Assembly: GCA_004292755.1 (NCBI GenBank)
Contig: RDXE01000032.1
Coordinates: forward strand, 38,393 to 102,392
Source: Alphaproteobacteria bacterium
GTDB lineage: Bacteria > Pseudomonadota > Alphaproteobacteria > Elsterales > Elsteraceae
Direction of reading: 5' to 3'
DNA: 64,000 nucleotides
The notes beneath the pieces were generated by a model. It was not told the origin of the DNA, did not search any database, and saw nothing but the letters and a program-made list of their open reading frames with translations. Below, piece after piece: positions 37,807 to 46,153 of this stretch. Every line of letters starts with the position of its first letter. Position 1 is the first letter of the stretch. The position numbers were made by a program, and so were the translations under genes.

Positions 37807-38544
37807 TCACCCTCCTGTAGCAGCGCTGCCCAGGCGATCCAAGAGACGGGAACGGGCAGCGGGTATCCCGCGGCTGGGCATCAGCAGCGCGCGGTCCAGA
37901 AAATGACCCGTGAGGGCAAGGGCCGCCATCACCTCCGCCGCCTCGGGTGGCCCAACAGTCGCTTCAGGCTCACCCAAAAACCTTGGCAGCGGCAACAGGC
38001 GGTCGCGCCAGGGGCCAGCTGCTGCGGCGGACACGGCGCGACCAGTGCGGGGCGAGACAAACGCCAGCCCCGCGCTGACCCCACTGATCGCGCAGCGGCT
38101 CAGGTTCAGGCCGAATCCAAGGCTTGCGAGCAGGCCCAACTCCCACTGCACATAGGCTTGGCCAAGGCCAGGATTGGGACCCAGGCTCAACAGGGCATCG
38201 GTGGCGGCGAACAGGTCCGGGTGCGGCGCGCGGTCGGGAACTGTGGCGTCCAAGATGGCAGTTGCCGCACTCAAGACCGCGAGGGCGTTGGCATCGCTGA
38301 GGGCGGTCGCGGCATGCGCCACCTCCACCTCCCCGCGCCAGGAGCCCAGTTGATCGTCCAGCCGCGCGCTCCACACCAGCGCCAGACGGTTCCCCGGCTG
38401 CCAGACACCGCGCTGTCGGCGTCCAGCGATGCCGCGCACCAAGCCGGAGTGGCGACCATGATGCTCGGTCAGACAGATGGCGACGCCCGAGGTTTCGCCA
38501 AACGGGCGCACGCCAATCACCAACCCGTGGTCCTGCCAGTCCAT
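37807..38544 (-). CDS. recO: DNA repair protein RecO
   Basis: 245 residues from ATG 38544 (MDWQDHGLVIGVRPFGETSG). RecO loads RecA with RecF/RecR at gaps and anneals SSB-coated DNA. The N-terminal OB fold is typical (GLVIGVRPFGETSGVAICLTE, followed by HGRHSGLVRG), then a helical domain (LFAATDALLSLG) and the ALLASLGFGLNLSRCAISG segment. The Cys pattern of a zinc site is incomplete, as in many alphaproteobacterial RecO. The frame is open to 38580, but the start given matches the family N-terminus. Probably co-transcribed with parC. Confidence 0.92.
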   Translation of the reverse strand: MDWQDHGLVIGVRPFGETSGVAICLTEHHGRHSGLVRGIAGRRQRGVWQPGNRLALVWSARLDDQLGSWRGEVEVAHAATALSDANALAVLSAATAILDATVPDRAPHPDLFAATDALLSLGPNPGLGQAYVQWELGLLASLGFGLNLSRCAISGVSAGLAFVSPRTGRAVSAAAAGPWRDRLLPLPRFLGEPEATVGPPEAAEVMAALALTGHFLDRALLMPSRGIPAARSRLLDRLGSAATGG

Positions 38545-38679
38545 TGGCCCGAGTTTAGGCGAGGACGCGCTGTCACCCAACTGCCTTGCAACTGACGCAT
38601 AGATCGAGAGGGAGCCAAGCGCAGCAAGTGTTTGACGGCTGGTCAGACAAGAGGAACACTGTCTTCACACAGCGCGACA

Positions 38680-38708
38680 GGAGGATGACAAAACGTCATG
38701 ACACCACC
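38680..38708 (+). repeat. Motif copy A (hairpin with ribosome-binding-site-like start)
   Basis: Starts GGAGGATG, folds as ATGAC-AAAAC-GTCAT, continues TCATGAC and ends CCACC. It shares both ends with copy B at 38771. Read as mRNA it would be a Shine-Dalgarno plus ATG (38698) opening a six-codon frame (MTPPGH, stop). Read on the other strand it exposes CCTCC, an anti-Shine-Dalgarno-like string. Confidence 0.55.
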
Positions 38709-38770
38709 TGGGCACTAAGTCCCGGCCTCTTGGAGAAGTGAGCCGGGTCGTGGGAGCCGCTTTCAACCTG

Positions 38771-38798
38771 GGAGGATGTGTAAAATCATGACTCCACC
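38771..38798 (+). repeat. Motif copy B
   Basis: Starts GGAGGATG, then TGTAAAA, TCATGAC and CCACC. It matches copy A at both ends with a divergent, one-base shorter middle. Read as mRNA its ATG (38788) opens eleven codons (MTPPDQIARGA) ending at 38823. Both putative peptides begin MTPP. Confidence 0.55.
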
Positions 38799-38891
38799 GG
38801 ATCAGATTGCCCGCGGTGCTTAGCAGCACCGACCCACATCAACGGTTCCTTTAACGGCGACTATGCCGTGAGATAGGGTCTGCACGACCCC

Positions 38892-38920
38892 GCGCCCCGC
38901 CAAATCCTTCGGCGGGGCGC
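38892..38920. terminator. Strong GC hairpin downstream of slt
   Basis: Perfect 10-bp stem GCGCCCCGCC/GGCGGGGCGC around the loop AAATCCTTC. It lies 45 bp beyond the slt stop on the minus strand and also at the end of the putative plus-strand RNA. No T tract follows in either direction, so termination is inferred from stem strength and position only. Confidence 0.45.
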
Positions 38921-38965
38921 TGTGCTGTTGGGGACAGGTCCCGCAATCGCGGAGCCACACCGGCG

Positions 38966-40948
38966 CTAGGAGCGGCGGCAACCAGCCACACACCAAGCAC
39001 CCGCCGATGGTGTCTCCAGCGGGTCGTTCAGGCGCAGCCGATAGACCAGCAGGTTCTCCAACACGCGTTGGACGTAGTTGCGGGTTTCGGAGAACGGTAT
39101 CGTCTCAATCCAGTCCAGCACATCCACGTCAGCGCTGCGCGGGTCGCCATAGCGTTGCAGCCATTGGCGCACCCGCCCTGGGCCTGCGTTGTAGGCGGCG
39201 ATGGCAAGCGGATAATGGCCGCCATACTGATCGATCAAGCCCTGCAGGAAGAACCGCCCCAGCAGGACATTGTAACTGGGGTCCCGGGTCAACCGGGCTT
39301 CAGCATAGGGTTGGCCTGCGCGACTGGCGGTCTGGCGGGCCGTTGCAGGCATCAACTGCATCAAGCCCCGCGCCCCGGCGCGAGAGACCGCAGCGGCTGC
39401 GAAGTTGCTTTCCTGGCGGATCACGGCAAGCGCGAGGGCTGGTTCCGGCGTACCATCACGGCTGACGGCCGCCAAGTCTGGCCAGCCCGCGTCGATCAGC
39501 ACCTGCCCCTCACGCAAGGCCCGCCGGGCGATGGTGGTGGACAGGTCCGGTCGTCCCAGCCCGGTGGCCCAAGCGGCTGCTGCCGTTGTCTCAGCCGGGG
39601 TGCGCGCTTGTTCGGCGACGCGCAGCACGAAGGGGTCGATATCCTCCTCCTCGCCCAGGCGGAGCAGCAGGGCGGTGGCGCGCACCAACTCCCGTTGCTC
39701 CAAGGCACGACGGGCAGCGGGGTCTGCTGTCGGCGAGGGCGGCAGGCCAAGCGCCACCCCGAGACGCTGGGTCGCCAACTGTCCGTAGAACACTGTCGAT
39801 TGCTCGGCCGCGCGGCGATACCACGCCTCCGCCTCGCCAGAGCGGCCAAGAGCATCCAGGGATCGGCCTGCCCAGTACGCACCACGCGCGGTGGAGACTG
39901 GCAGCCGCACCCCTTGGAACAGGGTTTGGAAGTGGGTGAAACCGCGGGCAGGGTCGTTCAAGTGGCGCAGCGCCAGCCACCCCGCAAGGAACTCGGCATC
40001 CGCCCACTCGCCACTGCCTGCCGGCAGTCCGTGGGAGGCCGCCAAGCGATAGGCCAGGGCAGGGTCGCCCTCTGCCAAGGCCCGGCGTGCCTGCAGATCC
40101 CGCTGTGACCACCAGGTGACTGCGCGCATGGCCTCCACTGGTGCGGTCAGCAGCAGGGCGCGCGCATCATCATTGCGCTCCGCCCGGCTGTGCCAGCGCA
40201 CCAAGTCGAAGATAAGACCGGCATCCTGCGCCAGCGATGGGGGGACGGCCGCGACGGCAGCCTGGGCATCCCCGCCCTGACCGTTCAGCGCAAGCCGGGC
40301 AGTCGCCAGCGCTTGCTGTGCCGGTGGCAGCCGCTCCAGCATCCGCTTGGCTGCCTCCCAGGTGCCAGCCCACAGCAGCCGATTGGCCCGCGCGACGTGG
40401 TGGTCTGCAGTCAAATCCGCAGCGAATTGCGCCAGGAAATCGGCTTCCTCGCGCGCGCCGAAGCTTTCCTCCACCCAGGTCTGGCGGATGGTCGCGACCG
40501 CTTCAGCTTCGCGACCGACGGCGCGCAACACCTCCGCCAAGCGCACCTTGCCGATGCGGGAGATCGGCGGCTGGCGGGCGAACCAAGCCAGCAACGCCTC
40601 GAGGTCCGTCTCGGTCCGCGCCAACTCCTCGGCGCGGCGGATCAGCGCTGGTTGCAACGGCCAGTCGCGGTGACGGTCAATGAAGCCGGTCACCTCGGAA
40701 AACTGCTCGCCCGCGCGCCCTGTGCGATAGGCCGTCCACCGAACCAGAGACAGCACCAAGGGATCCGGTGTGGCGCCAAGCCGCTGCAGAGCCGCGGGGA
40801 GGTCGCCCGCTTCCGCCCGCCGGATCGCGTCACGTTGGGCCGCCAGGGGGTCAGCTGGGCGCTGTGCCTGCGGTGGTCGTTGCGCCTGGGCAGCCGCGTC
40901 TGGCGCAGCGCCAAGGAGGGACAAGACAAGAAACAGCAGAGCACGCAT
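38966..40948 (-). CDS. slt: Soluble lytic murein transglycosylase (Slt family)
   Basis: 660 residues; cleaves the MurNAc-GlcNAc bond of peptidoglycan in the periplasm with 1,6-anhydro product. Signal peptide MRALLFLVLSLLGAAPDAAA; a long helical superhelix (about 35-470, TPR-like U-domain); and the C-terminal GEWL-fold domain with catalytic Glu in LAVIRQESNF, then GARGLMQLMPATA and AIAAYNAGPGRV, the standard SLT motifs. Divergent from the CBS hybrid kinase (123-bp spacer). In related genomes slt sits beside dapA and smpB; here a three-gene signalling cassette separates them. Confidence 0.93.
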   Translation of the reverse strand: MRALLFLVLSLLGAAPDAAAQAQRPPQAQRPADPLAAQRDAIRRAEAGDLPAALQRLGATPDPLVLSLVRWTAYRTGRAGEQFSEVTGFIDRHRDWPLQPALIRRAEELARTETDLEALLAWFARQPPISRIGKVRLAEVLRAVGREAEAVATIRQTWVEESFGAREEADFLAQFAADLTADHHVARANRLLWAGTWEAAKRMLERLPPAQQALATARLALNGQGGDAQAAVAAVPPSLAQDAGLIFDLVRWHSRAERNDDARALLLTAPVEAMRAVTWWSQRDLQARRALAEGDPALAYRLAASHGLPAGSGEWADAEFLAGWLALRHLNDPARGFTHFQTLFQGVRLPVSTARGAYWAGRSLDALGRSGEAEAWYRRAAEQSTVFYGQLATQRLGVALGLPPSPTADPAARRALEQRELVRATALLLRLGEEEDIDPFVLRVAEQARTPAETTAAAAWATGLGRPDLSTTIARRALREGQVLIDAGWPDLAAVSRDGTPEPALALAVIRQESNFAAAAVSRAGARGLMQLMPATARQTASRAGQPYAEARLTRDPSYNVLLGRFFLQGLIDQYGGHYPLAIAAYNAGPGRVRQWLQRYGDPRSADVDVLDWIETIPFSETRNYVQRVLENLLVYRLRLNDPLETPSAGAWCVAGCRRS

Positions 40949-41071
40949 GGGCCAAGCTTATGGCCCCAGGGCTGGGCAAACAACCCGACAGTCGCCGGGC
41001 GGTGGTCACCGTCACAACTCTGACCACGACCGGCGACATGGCTGTCATCGCTCGGTGATACCCAAAGTGTT

Positions 41072-43588
41072 GTGATTGTACCACCTGTAACAGGACGGTT
41101 GGGCTCGGCCCAGCCACCACCTACGGTTGCCAGATCGGGCTATCGAGCCATTGACTTGGTTCGCTCCGCACCAACCCTGACGCCGACCACGCGGTGCGAC
41201 GCCGCCTTTGCGGAGTTGAGCGAACGCAGCGATCTGGCAGCGCTGCCAGTGCTCGATGAGGCCGGGCGCGTTGTTGGCTTGGTGGATCGAGTGGATTTGC
41301 TGTCCAAATTCGCCCGACCGCTGGTCCGCGCTGTGCACGAGCGGCGCCCCGTCACCTTGTTGATGGACACAGCTGCCCTGGTGGTTGATGCCGACCTTGA
41401 GGTTGATGAAATTGCGCAGTTGATTGCCGAGGGCTATCCCAAGGCTCTGGTGTCGGGGTTTGCCGTGGAGCAGAACCAGCGCTATCTGGGCATGGCGCTG
41501 CCGATTGATCTGCTGGAGCGGATTGCCGCGCAAGCACGCAGCCGGGAGGCTGCGCTGGAGCGTGCAAAGGCCGAGGCCGACGCAGCCAACGAGGCAAAAA
41601 CAGGCTTCCTCGCGGCGATGAGCCATGAAATTCGCACACCGCTCAACGGTGTGATTGGCTCGCTGGAGCTGTTGCGGTTCACCACGCTTTCTCCCGATCA
41701 AGTGGACTGTGTCGATACCGCGGAGTCTGCTGCCCAGACCTTATTGGGGTTGATTGGCGATATCCTGGACTTCTCCAAGATCGAAGCAGACCGAATTGAA
41801 ATCGAGCGGATTGAGGCTGACCCCGCCGAGGTTGTGGAAGATGTGGTGCAGCTGATCCGCCCGCGCGCGGTGCAAAAGCGCTTGGAAATTAGGGTGGCGA
41901 TTGGACCAGATGTGCCAGAGCGCTGTTCGTTTGATCCGTTCCGATTGCGCCAGGTTTTGATGAATTTTGCCTCCAACGCCCTGAAGTTCACCAATGATGG
42001 GGCGATTGAGTTGAGTGTGAGCGCGGTGGCATCGGATCGACTGCGGTTCGCTGTCACCGATACCGGCGTCGGCTTTGACCCTGCACGGGCCGAGCGTTTG
42101 TTCGAGGCGTTCACGCAGGAAGACCGCTCCACGTCACGCCGGTATGGCGGCACGGGCCTGGGTCTCGCGATCTCCAAGCGGTTGATTGAGTTGATGGGCG
42201 GCCGGATCGGCTGCGCTACGGTGCAAGGGCAGGGGGCGCAGTTCTGGTGCGAGATTCCAGCCCCGGCCCGTGGTACCCAGCGGCGCGTCCCCAGCATTGC
42301 TGGCATGGCTGTGCTGCTGGTGGAGCCAGCCGATGGGGTTGGCGCCGTCGCAGCGACTGTCGCCGGGGCCGTGGTGCAGCAGGTCCACAGCGTGGCGGAG
42401 GTGGGCCGCGCGCTGCGCAGCGCCATCACCGCGCGTCGGCGCTTTGATGCCATCGCCGTGGATGCGCGGCTGACCGGTCAAGCGCTGGCTGGCTTTGCGG
42501 CAGCTGTTGCGGGGTATGGCGCGCCTGTCATCGTGCTGGATGCGACGGGCAGCCTTGCCCATCGGCTGGGCGGGCTGCGCAGTGGCTTGGTGGTAGCGGG
42601 CAATGGCATCGCCCTCAGCCCGCGAGAGTTGGAGCATGCCATTGCCGTAGCCACGGGCCGGGTGGCAGCCGCCAAGCGGGCGCAGCGCTCCAGCGGCTTG
42701 GTGTTGCCGAACTGGTCGGACCAAGCCAGCGCGTTGCCAATCCTGGTGATTGACGACACACCGATGAACATCGCGGTGGCTCGCCGCCAGTTGGCACAGA
42801 TGGGCTTGACCTGCGACACCGCGGCAGAGGGGCGGGAGGGCTTGGCGCGCGCCACGGCCCAGCGATACGCCGTGATCCTGGTCGATGTCTCCATGCCGGA
42901 AATGGACGGCTATGAGTTCACCCGCCGGTTTCGGCAGTTTGAGGCCGCAACGCCAGGATGGACCCGCGTGCCCGTTATCGCCATCACCGGCAATGCGCTC
43001 GACGGTGACGAGCAAGCCTGCATCGATGCTGGCATGGACGCGTATACCACCAAGCCCGTGCAAATTGAGCGCTTGGCGAGCCTGCTGCGCACCTATCTGC
43101 CGACCGCGTCAGAGCCTGACCGCAGGCCGTCGCCCCCTGCACCATCATCGCAGCCACAGAGCGCGGTGCCTTGGTCAAGCCCGACTGGCAGCGCGCCGCT
43201 GCAGCGCGCCGCCATACCAGTGATGGCGCGCGACCCTGAGGCAGTGATCGATCTGGAGCAGTTCTACGCCACCATCGGGGGGCGCAACCCCACTCTGGTG
43301 GCGGAGTTGCTGAGCTTCTTCATCGAAACCTTCATCGAGATCCTACATCGTCTGGGCGACGCGCTGTTGACCCGGGATCGCGCAGCTGTGGAGGCTGCGG
43401 CGCATGCAGGCAAAGGCTCCGCGCGCAATGCTGCGGCCGATCCACTGGGTGCAGTGCTTGCCGACTTGGAGCACGGCGCAGCCACAGCAGAGTGGAGCGA
43501 GATAGAACAGCAAGTTCGCGCTGTTCACAGCGGCTACATGCTGGTGCGCATGTTCGTTGCGGATTTCGTCAGGGGCCAAAACCAATGA
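41072..43588 (+). CDS. CBS-domain hybrid histidine kinase (CBS-HisKA-HATPase-REC-Hpt)
   Basis: 838 residues, no TM segment, so cytoplasmic. Two CBS motifs form a nucleotide-sensing Bateman module (about 33-80, LAALPVLDEAGRVVGLVDR; about 93-150, VTLLMDTAALVVDADLEVDE). Then a short coiled linker, HisKA (SHEIRTPLNGVIGS), HATPase ([21 protein letters not shown]), a degenerate receiver-like region (about 410-535), a true receiver (ILVIDDTPMNIAV, VILVDVSMPEMDG) and a Hpt-like domain with His in AAAHAGKGSARN. GTG 41072 is the first plausible start. The stop overlaps the next ATG (ATGA). CBS domains suggest sensing of adenylate or other nucleotide levels. Confidence 0.9.
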   Translation: MIVPPVTGRLGSAQPPPTVARSGYRAIDLVRSAPTLTPTTRCDAAFAELSERSDLAALPVLDEAGRVVGLVDRVDLLSKFARPLVRAVHERRPVTLLMDTAALVVDADLEVDEIAQLIAEGYPKALVSGFAVEQNQRYLGMALPIDLLERIAAQARSREAALERAKAEADAANEAKTGFLAAMSHEIRTPLNGVIGSLELLRFTTLSPDQVDCVDTAESAAQTLLGLIGDILDFSKIEADRIEIERIEADPAEVVEDVVQLIRPRAVQKRLEIRVAIGPDVPERCSFDPFRLRQVLMNFASNALKFTNDGAIELSVSAVASDRLRFAVTDTGVGFDPARAERLFEAFTQEDRSTSRRYGGTGLGLAISKRLIELMGGRIGCATVQGQGAQFWCEIPAPARGTQRRVPSIAGMAVLLVEPADGVGAVAATVAGAVVQQVHSVAEVGRALRSAITARRRFDAIAVDARLTGQALAGFAAAVAGYGAPVIVLDATGSLAHRLGGLRSGLVVAGNGIALSPRELEHAIAVATGRVAAAKRAQRSSGLVLPNWSDQASALPILVIDDTPMNIAVARRQLAQMGLTCDTAAEGREGLARATAQRYAVILVDVSMPEMDGYEFTRRFRQFEAATPGWTRVPVIAITGNALDGDEQACIDAGMDAYTTKPVQIERLASLLRTYLPTASEPDRRPSPPAPSSQPQSAVPWSSPTGSAPLQRAAIPVMARDPEAVIDLEQFYATIGGRNPTLVAELLSFFIETFIEILHRLGDALLTRDRAAVEAAAHAGKGSARNAAADPLGAVLADLEHGAATAEWSEIEQQVRAVHSGYMLVRMFVADFVRGQNQ

Positions 43589-44235
43589 GCTTGGAAGGTC
43601 GCGAAATCTTGGTCGTCGATGACGAGCCCTTCAGCCGTGCCATCATCCACACTTTGCTGCGCGAGATGGGCGTCGGCTTGATCCACCAAGCGCGCAATGG
43701 CGCCGATGCAGCAGAGATTTTGGTCACGCAAGGCGTGATTGATTGCGTGATCTGTGACTTCAACATGCCGGTGGTGAATGGCCTACAATTGCTGAAAGGA
43801 ATTCGCATCGGCTTCAAAGGGTTGCCGCGGGCCACACCAGTTGTGTTGTTGACCGGCAACGCTGACACCGCCTTGGTCGGCGCTGCCGTTGCGCTGGACG
43901 TCAATGGATTTGTCGTCAAGCCGGCCTCCCGTCAGGCGTTGGAGGCACGCTTGCTGTCGGTGTTCGCTGAGACGTTCGAGCCAAAGCCGGCCGCCACCTA
44001 TGCCGCTGTTGGATTGGTCCGCTCCACCCAGACCGAGGCTACTGTGGCGGCTCAAGACGCCAAGCTGGTGCCGATCGCCCAGATTGCCGAAGGGGCGGTG
44101 CTGGTAAAGCCGTTCTTGATTGATGGGGCAGTGGCACTGCCTGTGGGGACACATCTTGGGGCGCGCATGCTGAACCGGTTGCGTGATCTTGCCACCATGA
44201 AGGGTGCGGATCGCGAGGCGTGGGTGAGGGCTTGA
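43585..44235 (+). CDS. Response regulator with C-terminal extension
   Basis: 216 residues. N-terminal receiver (about 6-130) with the acidic pair in ILVVDDEPFSR, phospho-Asp in VICDFNMPVVNG, the Thr of VVLLTGNAD and Lys of FVVKPAS. The C-terminal part has no DNA-binding helix-turn-helix; it contains IAEGAVLVKPFLIDGAVALP and GTHLGARMLNRLRDL, a pattern I have seen beside HD-GYP-type or receiver proteins but cannot name. ATG overlaps the kinase stop, so it is the likely phosphate acceptor. Confidence 0.88.
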   Translation: MSLEGREILVVDDEPFSRAIIHTLLREMGVGLIHQARNGADAAEILVTQGVIDCVICDFNMPVVNGLQLLKGIRIGFKGLPRATPVVLLTGNADTALVGAAVALDVNGFVVKPASRQALEARLLSVFAETFEPKPAATYAAVGLVRSTQTEATVAAQDAKLVPIAQIAEGAVLVKPFLIDGAVALPVGTHLGARMLNRLRDLATMKGADREAWVRA

Positions 44236-44238
44236 ACC

Positions 44239-44643
44239 ATGCAGAATCCATCAGAGTTCGCCAACCGCACCATCCTGATTGTGGATGATGATCGCTTCAG
44301 CCGGGCTTTGGTGCGCGAAATCTGCGTGCAGCTGGGCTTTGGTCGGATCCTTTTGGCAGCCGATGGTGTCGAAGCGCTGGAGGCGTGTCGCGCGCATAAT
44401 CCCGATGTCGTGCTATCGGACCTGCTGATGCCTGGGATTGATGGCTTGGGGTTCCTGGAGCGGGTGCGCTCTGGGCGCGGGGCTGCTCCAGATCGCGATG
44501 TGCCCGTGGTGTTCCTCAGTGGTGCCGCGACTGAGGCGGCGTTGAAGCGGGCGATGGTGGTGGGTGTGGACCGCTGTCTGGCCAAGCCGCCCTCGGTCGA
44601 CCGGGTCCGCCGTAGCTTGCGCGCTGCCTTGCTTGGCCGTTGA
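44239..44643 (+). CDS. Single-domain response regulator (CheY-like)
   Basis: 134 residues, receiver domain only. Acidic pocket in ILIVDDDRFSR, phospho-Asp in VVLSDLLMPGIDG, Ser in VVFLSGAAT and Lys in CLAKPPS. Starts 3 bp after the preceding regulator. The first half of its receiver resembles that of the previous regulator (VDDxxFSRA), so the two may have arisen by duplication. Without an output domain it may act by protein contact or as a phosphate sink. Confidence 0.88.
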   Translation: MQNPSEFANRTILIVDDDRFSRALVREICVQLGFGRILLAADGVEALEACRAHNPDVVLSDLLMPGIDGLGFLERVRSGRGAAPDRDVPVVFLSGAATEAALKRAMVVGVDRCLAKPPSVDRVRRSLRAALLGR

Positions 44644-44725
44644 GGCGGTTGCACCAGTGGGGGTGGCTGCCATAGTGTAGCCGACCGCCGCACCCGACGC
44701 GGTTGCCCTTGAAGGATTGCGTGCC

Positions 44726-45634
44726 ATGTCCACCAGCTTGCCCCGCTTTCACGGATCGTTGGTCGCACTGATCACGCCGTTCAAAGACGGCGGTGTGGAC
44801 GGTGCGGCGTTTGAGAAACTGGTGCACTGGCAGATTGAGAATGGCACCCACGGGCTGGTCCCAGTTGGCACCACTGGGGAATCCCCAACCCTCAGCCCAG
44901 CAGAACATGACCAAGTGATTGAGCTGTGTGTGAAGGCGACTGCAGGCCGTGTGCCAGTGATTGCCGGGGCTGGATCAAACTCCACCGAGGAGGCGATTGC
45001 CCATTCGCGCCACGCCGAGAAGGTTGGAGCGGACGCCCTGCTGCACGTCACCCCCTATTACAACAAGCCGACGCAGGAGGGGCTGTATCGGCACTTTAAG
45101 GCGATCCACGATTCCTGCGGCCTGCCAATCTTCCTGTACAACATCCCCGGTCGGTCGGTGATCGACATGAGTGTTGAGACGATGGCCCGTCTGGCGGAAC
45201 TGCCGCGCATCATTGGCGTGAAGGATGCTGCAGCGGATTTGGCCCGTCCGGTGCGCACGCGCCGCGCTTGCGGGCGGGAGTTCATTCAGCTCTCTGGCGA
45301 CGATGCAGTGGTGTTGCCGTTCCTGGTCCATGGTGCCGTTGGCTGCATCTCGGTTACGGCAAACATCGCACCGCGGGCCCTGTCTGAGTTGCACGAGGCA
45401 TGGGCGGCTGGCGATGTTGCGCGGGCGCAGGCGATCAATGAGGCGCTGATGCCGGTGCACGAGGCGATGTTCTGTGAAACCAGCCCTGGCCCGGTCAAGT
45501 ACGCGGCCTCCCTGCTCGGCTTGTGTGGGGAGGAGGTGCGCCTGCCCCTCGCCCCGATTGCTGACAGCACCCGCACGCGCGTGCAGGATGCCTTGGCTGG
45601 GGCGGGCTTGCTGCCAACGGCGCTGGCGGCCTGA
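44726..45634 (+). CDS. dapA: 4-hydroxy-tetrahydrodipicolinate synthase
   Basis: 302 residues; condenses pyruvate with aspartate semialdehyde in lysine/diaminopimelate synthesis. TIM-barrel family motifs are present: [24 protein letters not shown], the conserved Tyr138 in FLYNIPGR and Schiff-base Lys166 in [13 protein letters not shown] 44726 is preceded by GAAGGA; an in-frame TTG at 44717 lies too close to that site. Followed by smpB 28 bp later, the usual dapA-smpB order in Alphaproteobacteria. Confidence 0.96.
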   Translation: MSTSLPRFHGSLVALITPFKDGGVDGAAFEKLVHWQIENGTHGLVPVGTTGESPTLSPAEHDQVIELCVKATAGRVPVIAGAGSNSTEEAIAHSRHAEKVGADALLHVTPYYNKPTQEGLYRHFKAIHDSCGLPIFLYNIPGRSVIDMSVETMARLAELPRIIGVKDAAADLARPVRTRRACGREFIQLSGDDAVVLPFLVHGAVGCISVTANIAPRALSELHEAWAAGDVARAQAINEALMPVHEAMFCETSPGPVKYAASLLGLCGEEVRLPLAPIADSTRTRVQDALAGAGLLPTALAA

Positions 45635-45662
45635 GCCGCGCCGCTGGAAAGGACGAACCCGC

Positions 45663-46127
45663 ATGCGTGACGGTGATCGCTATGCCGCCCTAAACCGGCG
45701 TGCCCGCTACGACTATGCCATCATCGATACGCTAGAGGCAGGCATCGTGCTGGTTGGCAGCGAGGTGAAAAGTCTGCGCAAGGGCCAAGCCTCCATCGCC
45801 GAAAGCTTTGCGGGCGAGATGAAGGGCGAGCTGTATCTGTTCAACGCCCACATCCCAATCTATGCGGCGGCCAACCGCTTCAATCATGAGGAGCGTCGAC
45901 CACGCAAGCTGCTGGTCCACACAAGACAGCGCAACCGCCTGCTGGGTCAGATCAAGCGGGAGGGGGTCACGCTGGTGCCGTTGTCGGTGTATTTCAATGA
46001 CCGGGGGATGGCGAAGGTGGAAATCGGCCTCGCCAAGGGCAAGAAGAAGGCCGACAAGCGTGCCGCTGAGAAGGAAAAGGATTGGCAGCGCGACCGCGCC
46101 CGCGCCTTGCGGCGGGATATCGACTAG
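45663..46127 (+). CDS. smpB: SsrA-binding protein SmpB
   Basis: 154 residues, normal length. Binds tmRNA and delivers it to stalled ribosomes. The OB-fold signatures [20 protein letters not shown] and [12 protein letters not shown] are clear, followed by [20 protein letters not shown] and a basic C-terminal tail ([20 protein letters not shown]). ATG 45663 follows GGAAAGGACG; the open frame further upstream lies within dapA. No tmRNA gene is in the window. Confidence 0.96.
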   Translation: MRDGDRYAALNRRARYDYAIIDTLEAGIVLVGSEVKSLRKGQASIAESFAGEMKGELYLFNAHIPIYAAANRFNHEERRPRKLLVHTRQRNRLLGQIKREGVTLVPLSVYFNDRGMAKVEIGLAKGKKKADKRAAEKEKDWQRDRARALRRDID

Positions 46128-46153
46128 GCCTTGCCCACTGTTACCCGTCGCGC

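Larger units (their letters stand above)
38545..38965. other. Structured intergenic region between slt and recO, possible ncRNA
   Basis: 421 bp with no protein gene. It contains two similar 28-29-base motifs 91 bp apart (38680-38708 and 38771-38798), a short stem GGTGCT/AGCACC near 38815-38830, and a strong 10-bp GC hairpin (38892-38920). A plus-strand TTGACG (38632-38637) followed at 17 bp by AACACT could be a weak promoter. The arrangement would fit a roughly 260-nt plus-strand RNA, but I cannot match it to 6S, SRP, RNase P or tmRNA. On the minus strand it must also hold the recO promoter. Confidence 0.4.

Noticed and set aside
38665..38925. Assignment as 6S, SRP, RNase P or tmRNA
   Set aside because: None of the conserved sequence landmarks of these RNAs are present; only a generic structured region can be claimed.
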